The translations under genes and the position numbers were made by a program. The notes beneath the pieces were generated by a model. That model saw nothing but the letters and a program-made list of their open reading frames with translations, searched no databases and had not been told where the DNA came from. DNA of 64,000 nucleotides from Ruminococcus sp. (GTDB taxonomy: Bacteria > Bacillota > Clostridia > Oscillospirales > Ruminococcaceae), in the NCBI RefSeq assembly GCF_017549005.1, contig NZ_JAFYYT010000037.1, forward strand, positions 62,001 through 126,000. The letters run 5' to 3'. Numbering within the stretch: the stretch's first letter is position 1; the number at the start of each line of letters is the position of its first letter. Of this stretch, positions 34,609-41,734 are shown in pieces.

Positions 34609-36096
34609 TTATTCTGCCTCAAAGTCGAGAGTTTCCTCTACATCGGTCTTGAAGTCCTTGATAGCGTCTTCTCTTGACTTGTTGCCTTCAACATACTGAC
34701 CAACCTGATCACGCCATGACTTGTTGATGTGCTCATCGTATGGAGTGAGGTTCTTACCGCTTGCATAAGCGTTACCCTTAACGAATACTTCGTTCATATT
34801 CTGTCCGCCGAGGAAGTCGAGTGTTCCGTCAGACATATTAAGAACTGTCTCAGAAGCAACGCAGTCCTTTGTCGGGTTGTCAGGATCATATGTACCGTTA
34901 GCCCACATGTACTGGAGACCGTCCTTAGTGCAGTCGAGAGTTATCCAGTCAATGATCTTACCAACAGCTTCCTTCTTTGTGCTGTCCTTGTTGCACATGA
35001 GCCATGTACCGCCCCAGAAGAAGCCTACAGGAGGTGTACAAACAGCCCAGTCGCCCCATGTACCAACTGAAGTATCGAGCTTCTGCTTAGGATTGCCGTC
35101 TTCGTCCTTCTCATCTGTGTCAACCCATGAACCGCAGTTCTTAGCGATTGTATAGTTGATGAGCCAAGCAGGTCCGAAGAATCCGAGAACCTTCTTAGGT
35201 CCTTCGTCTCTCATATCAGCGAACCATGTATCCTGCCAGTCAGTTGACTCGTTGTAGTAGTCATTGTCCTTGAGCTTCTTAGCGAGGTCGATGAATGCCT
35301 CACGCTTAGGATCGATGTGGAGCTTATCGTCAACGATCCAGCCCTTGTCAGAGCTGTTCTCAACAGCGTGCCAGAGGTCGCCGTCGCCGGAGATGATAGC
35401 ATAGCCCTTGCCCTTAAGTGTCTCAGCAGCCTCGAAGAACTTATCCCAGTTGCCTGTACCTGCACCGATTGCTGCCTCTACTGCGCTTGGCTCCTCTGAA
35501 CCGAAAGCGTCCTTAGCGATGGAACGTCTGTAGATGAAAGCACCGCCTGTAGCCTGGTAACCGAGAGCAACCTTTTCGCCGCTTGGGTTTGTACCGATCT
35601 CTACAGCGTAGTCAGCGATCTTAGCCTCAGCGATCTTATTGTCAACATCAAGACCGAGATCCTTGTAAGGTGTAGCATAGCTTGACATATCGCCCTGTGT
35701 ATACTTAAGTACGAATGCAGCCTCTGCACAGTAAAGGTCAGGAGCGTCCTTGCCGCCAGCCTGAAGAGCCTTATCAAGAGCAGGTGTGTACTCGTTGTTT
35801 GTTGTAGGAATATTTGTTACATTGATGTCATACTGTGCAGCGAAGTCAGGGTTGAGCTTGAGGAACTTCTCAACCATGCCTGGTACTTCAGCAGTGAAAG
35901 ACCAAACATTGATTGTTTCCTTCTTGCCGTCGCCCTTCTTTTCGCCGTCGTCCTTGGTAGTTGTTTCAGCGTCATCCTTGGCAGCTGTAGTTGTCTTGCT
36001 GCTGGAATCATCCTTCTGATCGTTTGTCTTATCGCCGCAAGCGGTGAAAGATGTGAGGATTGCAAGTGCTGAAATGACCGATAATACTTTTTTCAT
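34609..36096 (-). CDS. Extracellular solute-binding lipoprotein of the oligosaccharide importer
   Basis: A 495-residue binding protein. The start MKKVLSVISALAILTSFTACGDK has a lipoprotein signal with Cys at the lipobox (LTSFTAC, Cys20), followed by a Thr/Asp/Lys-rich linker and a family 1 solute-binding domain beginning ETINVWSFTAEVPGMVEKF. I chose the ATG at 36096, eight bases after GGAGG; an ATG five codons earlier overlaps that site. The protein is larger than typical (about 420-450), which fits binding of longer oligosaccharides. Trp- and Tyr-rich segments (FFGPAWLINYTIAK, GFFWGGTWLMCNK) may stack on sugar rings. The cargo is inferred from its neighbours. Confidence 0.9.
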   Translation of the reverse strand: MKKVLSVISALAILTSFTACGDKTNDQKDDSSSKTTTAAKDDAETTTKDDGEKKGDGKKETINVWSFTAEVPGMVEKFLKLNPDFAAQYDINVTNIPTTNNEYTPALDKALQAGGKDAPDLYCAEAAFVLKYTQGDMSSYATPYKDLGLDVDNKIAEAKIADYAVEIGTNPSGEKVALGYQATGGAFIYRRSIAKDAFGSEEPSAVEAAIGAGTGNWDKFFEAAETLKGKGYAIISGDGDLWHAVENSSDKGWIVDDKLHIDPKREAFIDLAKKLKDNDYYNESTDWQDTWFADMRDEGPKKVLGFFGPAWLINYTIAKNCGSWVDTDEKDEDGNPKQKLDTSVGTWGDWAVCTPPVGFFWGGTWLMCNKDSTKKEAVGKIIDWITLDCTKDGLQYMWANGTYDPDNPTKDCVASETVLNMSDGTLDFLGGQNMNEVFVKGNAYASGKNLTPYDEHINKSWRDQVGQYVEGNKSREDAIKDFKTDVEETLDFEAE

Positions 36097-36140
36097 ATTC
36101 TTGACCTCCATTTGAAAAATAGAATTGATTTATTTCCAAT

Positions 36141-36161
36141 CAGCCTTTGAATTAAAGGCTG
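36141..36161. promoter_or_regulatory. Hairpin at the xylA stop codon
   Basis: CAGCCTTT (36141-36148), GAATT, AAAGGCTG (36154-36161). The xylA stop codon (36152-36154 on minus) falls in the loop and stem edge. With the hairpin at 34567 it brackets the binding-protein gene, consistent with mRNA processing around it. Confidence 0.5.
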
Positions 36162-37465
36162 AAAAGAACGTTATTTACGATGGACTCGAGCATTTCCTGT
36201 CTGCCGCTTGAGAGTGAAGCTGTAACCTCGCCCTTTTCAAGCGCATACTTTTCGAGTGCTGCGAAATCTGCCTTGCCGGCAATGATATCTGCACCGATAC
36301 CTGTGTTCCATGAAGCATATCTGTCAGCAACGAACTTGTCGATACGACCGTCGTCGATGAGCTTGAGAGCTGCTCTGAAGCCGAGTGCGAATGCATCCAT
36401 ACCTGCGATGTAGCTGTAGAAGATGTCCTCAGGTGTGAAGCTGCCTCTTCTTGCCTTAGCGTCGAAGTTGAGACCGCCGTTTGTGAAGCCGCCTGCCTTG
36501 ATAACTTCGTACATACACATTGTTGTGTCATAGATGTTTGTCGGGAACTGATCTGTATCCCATCCGAGGAGCATATCGCCCTGGTTAGCGTCGATAGAAC
36601 CGAATACGCCGTTGTCTCTTGCAACACGGAGCTCGTGCTGGAATGTGTGCTGAGCAAGTGTAGCGTGGTTAGCCTCGATGTTCATCTTGAAGTCCTTGTC
36701 GAGACCGTACTTTCTCAGGAATCCGAGAACAGTAGCAGTATCGAAGTCGTACTGGTGCTTTGTAGGCTCCTTTGGCTTGGGCTCGATGTAGAAGTCGCCC
36801 TTGAAGCCGATCGAACGTCCGTACTCAACAGCCATCTTCATAAGACGAGCCATATTGTCGAGCTCAAGACCCATGTTTGTATTGAGGAGAGTCTCATAAC
36901 CCTCACGGCCGCCCCAGAATACGTATCCGTTACCGCCGAGCTTTACTGTAGACTCGAGAGCCTTCTTGATCTGTGCAGCAGAGAATGCGAATACATCAGC
37001 AGAAGGAGATGTACCTGCACCGTGCATGAATCTCGGATGATCGAAGCACTTGGCTGTACCCCAGAGACACTTCTTGTCGCCCATAGCAGACTTCATGTAG
37101 TCTGTAACGATATCGAGCTGAGCGTTTGTGTCCTTTAAGCTGCCGTACTCAGGAGAAAGGTCACGGTCGTGGAAGCAGTAGTAGTCAATGGAAAGCTTAT
37201 CCATAATCTCCTTTGCTGCGTCTACCTTAGCCTTAGCTCTTGCGGCGGGATCAGCCTGACCCCATGTCTTGTCAGTTGTGCCGCAGCCGAACATATCTGT
37301 TCCGTCGCCGCCCATTGTGTGCCACCAGGAAAGTGCGAACTTAAGGTGATCGCGCATCTTCTTTCCGTTGATCATTTCATCAGGGTTGTAGTACTTGAAT
37401 GAAAGGGGATCTGTACTATCCTTGCCCTTGTACTCGATTTTTCCGATGTTGCTGAAAAATTCCAT
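36152..37465 (-). CDS. xylA: Xylose isomerase
   Basis: A 437-residue class II xylose isomerase that converts D-xylose to D-xylulose with two divalent metals. Signatures are intact: [12 protein letters not shown] (about 96-107, catalytic His), [15 protein letters not shown] (about 181-195), [18 protein letters not shown] (about 223-240, metal-binding Glu and Lys), [17 protein letters not shown], and [19 protein letters not shown] (about 289-307). The start at 37465 has GGAGG seven bases upstream. It lies between the GH3 beta-xylosidase and the importer genes, so the operon covers uptake, hydrolysis and isomerisation. Xylulokinase is absent from the window. Confidence 0.96.
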   Translation of the reverse strand: MEFFSNIGKIEYKGKDSTDPLSFKYYNPDEMINGKKMRDHLKFALSWWHTMGGDGTDMFGCGTTDKTWGQADPAARAKAKVDAAKEIMDKLSIDYYCFHDRDLSPEYGSLKDTNAQLDIVTDYMKSAMGDKKCLWGTAKCFDHPRFMHGAGTSPSADVFAFSAAQIKKALESTVKLGGNGYVFWGGREGYETLLNTNMGLELDNMARLMKMAVEYGRSIGFKGDFYIEPKPKEPTKHQYDFDTATVLGFLRKYGLDKDFKMNIEANHATLAQHTFQHELRVARDNGVFGSIDANQGDMLLGWDTDQFPTNIYDTTMCMYEVIKAGGFTNGGLNFDAKARRGSFTPEDIFYSYIAGMDAFALGFRAALKLIDDGRIDKFVADRYASWNTGIGADIIAGKADFAALEKYALEKGEVTASLSSGRQEMLESIVNNVLFSL

Positions 37466-37483
37466 TTTATCCTCCATTAAATG

Positions 37484-39562
37484 TTATAAATTTATTTTCA
37501 GAGTGGTGCATTTCTTACCTGTCAGCTTTTCACTGAGCTCGTCAGGCTGTGAAGTTCCTGCGTAGAGGGTGAACTCACTGCCTTCCTTTACCCACTCGCC
37601 CTTTTCATTGACTGCCATTGTAGACCTTTCGGGAAGAGTGATCTGTACGACCTGACTCTCGCCCGCGTCAAGTGCGACTCTCTTGAAGCCGCAGAGGCTG
37701 TGGTTGGGAACTGCGTTCTCCGAATAACCTTTGATATAGAACTGAACTACGTCTTCCGTAGCGCGGCTGCCCGTATTTGTAACCTTTACGGAAACAACGC
37801 CGTTTTCAAATCTGAGATCGGAACATTCCGTCTCGGAGTAGGTCAGTCCGAAGCCGAAGGGATAAAGAATATTGCCCTTCGCGTATCTGTATGTACGGCC
37901 CTTCATGCTGTAGTCCGAGAAATCGGGCAGCTTTGAAGCGTCCTCATAGAATGTAACAGGGAGCTTACCGGAAGGAGATACCTTGCCGAAAAGGATATTG
38001 GCAAGAGCTCTTCCGCCCAGCTGTCCCGGATACCAGGCGTGTATAAGTGCGTCGCAGTCTGCCTCGACATTTATCGCGCTGCCTGCGGCAGTAACGATGA
38101 TAACGGGCTTGCCCTTGGACATTACAGTCTTTACAAGCTTTCTCTGCGACTCAGGGAGTCTAAGGTCGTTCTTGTCACCTGAGGAGAACTCGTTGCCTGT
38201 ATCGCCCTCTTCGCCCTCGATAGTAGCGTCAAGTCCGACACAAAGCACAACAAGATCGGAATGCTCTGCAATGATCTCTGCCTCGGCGAGTCTGTCGTCG
38301 GGGAGACCGAGCTGCATACATCTGTCCTTGTAGAGGTGACAACCCTCTGAGAAGATGACCCTGCCGTCGAATGCCTCACGGATTCCTCTGAGGAATGTGA
38401 CATATTCGTCAGCCTTGCCGTTGTAGTTGCCCTCAAGTGCGGGAACGCTGTCGGCATTGGGTCCGATGACTCCGATAGTTTTATATTTTCCCTCTGCAAG
38501 AGGTAAAATACCGTTATTTCTGAGGAGCACCATTGAACGCTCGGAACATTTGAGTGAGAACGCCTTGTGCTCGTCGCAGGCTACGATATCGTAATCAAGT
38601 CCGTCAAATTCTGTGGACTTGTCGAACATACCGAGCCTTACTCTTGTTCTCATCAGCTTCACGCAGGATCTTCTGAGATCCTCCTTGGTGATGAGTCCTT
38701 CATTATATGCAATAAGAAGGTGGAGATATGTATTTCCGCAGTTGAGGTCGCAGCCTGCCTTGAGAGCCATAGCTGCCGACTCGGGAGCGGTCTTTGTTAC
38801 GCCGTGATTTGTGTGGAAATCTCTGAGAGCCCAGCAGTCGGAAACGAAATGTCCGTCGAAGCCCCATTCCTTGAGCTTTCCCATAAGGAAACTGCTTGCA
38901 CAGGCAGGCTCACCGTTTACGCGGTTGTAAGCGCCCATTACGCTCTCGACCTTTGCTTCCTTGACAAGAGCCTCGAAAGCTGCGGTATAGGTCTCTGTCA
39001 TGTCCTTCATATTTGACTTTGCGTCAAATTCATGTCTTGTGGCTTCAGGGCCGCTGTGAACTGCGAAATGCTTTGCACAGGCAGCTGTTCTGAGGACCTT
39101 GCCGTCTCCCTGAAGTCCCTTTGCATACGCAACGCCGAGTCTGGAAGTAAGGAACGGATCCTCACCGTAGGTCTCCTGACCTCTTCCCCATCTCGGGTCT
39201 CTGAATATATTAACATTCGGTGACCAGAGTGTAAGTCCCTTATAGATATCGCGGTCACCGTGCGCCGAATATTCATTATACTTGGCACGTGCCTCCACAG
39301 AAGTTATCTCTCCTGCCTTGTGCACAGCCTCCTCGTCAAACATTGCTGCAAGACCTATGGTCTGAGGGAACATTGTAGCTGTTCCGGCTCTTGCAACGCC
39401 GTGAAGTCCTTCACTCCACCAGTTGTAAGCAGGTATCCCCAGCCTATCGACCTTGGGAGCATCATACTTGAGCTGTTCAGCCTGTTCTTCGACTGAAAGC
39501 CTGTCCGTGATGTCCTCGGCTCTTTCAAGTGCGGATAATGCTTCATTCATATACTTTTCCAC
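37484..39562 (-). CDS. GH3 beta-xylosidase/glycosidase
   Basis: A 692-residue glycoside hydrolase family 3 enzyme without signal peptide, so cytoplasmic. The GIPAYNWWSEGLHGVARAG block (about 43-61) is typical of beta-xylosidases and arabinofuranosidases of GH3, followed by PNVNIFRDPRWGRGQETYGEDP, KHFAVHSGPEATRHEFD and the nucleophile Asp in FVSDCWAL (about residue 242). The C-terminal part carries the (alpha/beta)6 domain (LVVLCVGLDATIEGEEGD, acid/base region) and a fibronectin III-like domain. I choose the GTG at 39562, seven bases after GGAG; an ATG six bases earlier touches the site. It should split imported xylo-oligosaccharides. Confidence 0.93.
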   Translation of the reverse strand: MEKYMNEALSALERAEDITDRLSVEEQAEQLKYDAPKVDRLGIPAYNWWSEGLHGVARAGTATMFPQTIGLAAMFDEEAVHKAGEITSVEARAKYNEYSAHGDRDIYKGLTLWSPNVNIFRDPRWGRGQETYGEDPFLTSRLGVAYAKGLQGDGKVLRTAACAKHFAVHSGPEATRHEFDAKSNMKDMTETYTAAFEALVKEAKVESVMGAYNRVNGEPACASSFLMGKLKEWGFDGHFVSDCWALRDFHTNHGVTKTAPESAAMALKAGCDLNCGNTYLHLLIAYNEGLITKEDLRRSCVKLMRTRVRLGMFDKSTEFDGLDYDIVACDEHKAFSLKCSERSMVLLRNNGILPLAEGKYKTIGVIGPNADSVPALEGNYNGKADEYVTFLRGIREAFDGRVIFSEGCHLYKDRCMQLGLPDDRLAEAEIIAEHSDLVVLCVGLDATIEGEEGDTGNEFSSGDKNDLRLPESQRKLVKTVMSKGKPVIIVTAAGSAINVEADCDALIHAWYPGQLGGRALANILFGKVSPSGKLPVTFYEDASKLPDFSDYSMKGRTYRYAKGNILYPFGFGLTYSETECSDLRFENGVVSVKVTNTGSRATEDVVQFYIKGYSENAVPNHSLCGFKRVALDAGESQVVQITLPERSTMAVNEKGEWVKEGSEFTLYAGTSQPDELSEKLTGKKCTTLKINL

Positions 39563-39578
39563 AAGCATTCTCCTTTCA

Positions 39579-40469
39579 TTATAATTTGCTTACAAATTCG
39601 TCTATGAATTTTTCAGGAGAACCTTCTGTACCTGATATCTCCCATACTTCCCTTATCGAAGCGGTCTCTCCCGGCTGATAGCTTCTCAGCTCGCCGAGTA
39701 TCTCGCATTCAAGGAAAAGATCGTTTGTATATGTCTCAAAATTGCAGCAGAAATCAGGGTAAACTATTTCCTTATAGTCATCAAAGGTAACTTTCAGTAC
39801 CTGTTGATCCTTTATGTAAACTATCTGTTTTCCTGTTACATTGAACCCTGCCTTGAACGGCTGTTTTTTCTTCGGATCCTGCCTGAGTACAGCGTACCCG
39901 TTATTGAGCCCGAAACGCTCGTCCTTTATATCGGAATAGCTCCAGAGCGCCATAGTCCTGTTGGGGAGGAAACCGTTATCGTCCTTGCAGAGAGGGATTA
40001 CCTCGGTTCCGCCAGCCACAAGTCCCGTAACGGACCAGGGAGCGAATTCGGCAGGTTTGTCAGAGCAATTGGTGATCTTATTTTCTATGATCACTGAGTT
40101 ATCTTCACCCATGGTCACAACGATCTCGAACTGCTTGTCAAATTTTGTCATCGCAGGTCTGAGAGTAAGGACTCCGTCCGCAAAAAGCGCCTCGATCCTG
40201 TCGTTATCGGGCAGGTAAGTCTCAGGCATAACTTCGGGCGCGAGCCACATTCTATGACCACCATAAGCGTACCAGACGCCATAGCCGTTATTCATCTCAT
40301 AGAAGTTTCTGTCGATGTCCTCGAAAAGCATATTTGCACCGTCAGAGGGTCCGAAGAAAACAATTCTCGGTCCAACATCTATAGTTGCAATGAGCTTAAT
40401 CTTCCCATTATCGAGACAGGCGCACTTTCCATAGTTTTTAAAGTCGATTTCTTTGTAGTTAGTAGACAT
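39579..40469 (-). CDS. DUF4380-type beta-sandwich protein (aldose-mutarotase-like)
   Basis: A 296-residue soluble protein. IATIDVGPRIVFFGPSDGANM (about 28-48), GGHRMWLAPE (about 69-78) and FAPWSVTGLVAGGTEVIPL (about 141-159) match DUF4380, whose fold pattern resembles galactose mutarotase-like domains; a conserved His-Arg-x-Trp-x-Ala-Pro-Glu is the probable active site. It is the first gene of the xylan operon, 16 bases before GH3. A mutarotase acting on xylose or another sugar would fit: GH3 releases beta-xylose while XylA uses the alpha anomer. That role is inference; no biochemical evidence is known to me. Confidence 0.82.
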   Translation of the reverse strand: MSTNYKEIDFKNYGKCACLDNGKIKLIATIDVGPRIVFFGPSDGANMLFEDIDRNFYEMNNGYGVWYAYGGHRMWLAPEVMPETYLPDNDRIEALFADGVLTLRPAMTKFDKQFEIVVTMGEDNSVIIENKITNCSDKPAEFAPWSVTGLVAGGTEVIPLCKDDNGFLPNRTMALWSYSDIKDERFGLNNGYAVLRQDPKKKQPFKAGFNVTGKQIVYIKDQQVLKVTFDDYKEIVYPDFCCNFETYTNDLFLECEILGELRSYQPGETASIREVWEISGTEGSPEKFIDEFVSKL

Positions 40470-40500
40470 CGTATTTCACCTTTCGTTTACTCTGTAAATA

Positions 40501-40506
40501 ATTATA
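40501..40506 (-). promoter_or_regulatory. -10 element of the xylan operon
   Basis: A perfect TATAAT on the minus strand (40506-40501) lies 31 bases before the DUF4380 start. The hexamer 17 bases upstream is TAGTAT, a poor -35, which suggests dependence on an activator such as the divergent AraC protein. Confidence 0.5.
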
Positions 40507-40602
40507 ATACACTTAAACAATTAATACTAATCAAATATTGCGACTTTTTTTATAGTTTTTGCTCATGAATTGCTAACATTTTCAGTTTTTTATCCAACCC
40601 AC

Positions 40603-40632
40603 TTTACAAATGATATGGTTATAGTGTATAAT
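40603..40632 (+). promoter_or_regulatory. Promoter of the divergent AraC gene
   Basis: TTTACA (40603-40608), 18 bases, TATAAT (40627-40632), about 105 bases before the AraC ATG. A TTGCTAA motif (40570-40576) sits just upstream, between the two divergent promoters. Confidence 0.55.
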
Positions 40633-40737
40633 ATAGCTGAAAAAATGAGGTTTGTATCGTGAAAGCAAACCGATTGTACGGACAAATCAGGCTCTTTTCA
40701 ACATTTTTTTGGTTACCATTAATTAAGGAGGTCAGTC

Positions 40738-41604
40738 ATGATCAAAAACCTGTCAGGCGATTATGAGACCGTCGAGTATGAAAACCAACGCTTCGTCATG
40801 CTTTATGACAATGACGAAGTGGAGGAATATCCTACTCACTGGCATAACGCCGTGGAAGTCATTATCCCTCTTCACAATGGCTTCACAGTGACTATTGGCG
40901 GAACGAATTATCATCTGAACGAAAAAGAGATAATAATCATACCGCCGGGCGAGCTCCATTCAATGCCCGCCCAGGAAGGCAGACGTATAATATTCCAGTG
41001 TGAAAACAACATTATAAGCGATGTTCCGGCACTTGAAGCGCTTATACCAGTTTTCTCCTGCCCGTTCCACATTACTCCGGCACTGAGTAAGGAGCTTTAC
41101 GTTCTCGCCCGCAAGAATATACTCGATATCTATTCCGAGTACTACTCAAAATCCTCGCTTGCCGACGTAAGGATATATCTCTCCCTCGTGAATATCCTTG
41201 CAGCCGTCAGAGAGTATCAACTCACTATGGCAGCTGACGCTTTCTCCACCGAAGCAACGGGACGCGACGACACAAGAAAGTTCGGAATGGTCATGAAGTA
41301 CATCAATCAGAATTATATGGAAGAGATACCTCTCGAGAAGATCGCCTATATCGCAGGCTACAGCAAGTACCACTTCTCCCGTCTTTTCAAGAAATACAAC
41401 AACGTTTCCTATATACAATATATAAACAGCAAGCGTATCAAGGCAGCCGAAAGACTGCTTATCGACCCGAATCTCTCCGTTACCGAGGTCGCAATGCGTG
41501 CAGGCTTTGCAAGCCTCACCACATTCAACCGTGCATTCAAAAAGGCTAAGAACTGCACTCCAACGGAGTTCAAGACGCTTTACAAAATATCGGATCATAC
41601 ATAA
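40738..41604 (+). CDS. AraC-family regulator of the xylan operon
   Basis: A 288-residue regulator with an N-terminal cupin-type sensor (YPTHWHNAVEVIIPL, then NEKEIIIIPPGELHSMPA) and a C-terminal pair of helix-turn-helix motifs (IPLEKIAYIAGYSKYHFSRLFKK and LSVTEVAMRAGFASLTTFNRAFKKA, about 200-275). The cupin probably binds a sugar. Divergent orientation from the DUF4380-GH3-xylA-importer operon, with a shared 268-base control region, makes it the likely activator. AAGGAGG lies before the ATG. A strong terminator follows. Confidence 0.93.
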   Translation: MIKNLSGDYETVEYENQRFVMLYDNDEVEEYPTHWHNAVEVIIPLHNGFTVTIGGTNYHLNEKEIIIIPPGELHSMPAQEGRRIIFQCENNIISDVPALEALIPVFSCPFHITPALSKELYVLARKNILDIYSEYYSKSSLADVRIYLSLVNILAAVREYQLTMAADAFSTEATGRDDTRKFGMVMKYINQNYMEEIPLEKIAYIAGYSKYHFSRLFKKYNNVSYIQYINSKRIKAAERLLIDPNLSVTEVAMRAGFASLTTFNRAFKKAKNCTPTEFKTLYKISDHT

Positions 41605-41611
41605 AACAGTC

Positions 41612-41650
41612 ACAGGGCGCGGCAAAGTTTTGCCGCGCCCTGTTATTTTT
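41612..41650 (+). terminator. Terminator of the AraC gene
   Basis: A perfect 15-bp stem ACAGGGCGCGGCAAA (41612-41626) with its complement (41629-41643), then TATTTTTGT. Confidence 0.92.
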
Positions 41651-41662
41651 GTATATAACAAC

Positions 41663-41690
41663 GGGCGGTACTCTCGTATCGCCCTTTTGT
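41663..41690. terminator. Second hairpin, likely end of the GH16 transcript
   Basis: GGGCGGTAC, TCTC, GTATCGCCC (41663-41684) then TTTTGTT on plus and GTTGTTAT on minus. It lies 45 bases past the GH16 stop codon. Confidence 0.6.
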
Positions 41691-41734
41691 TATGTATAAT
41701 GGAAGGATTTATCAAACAAGCAAATGCTTATTGA

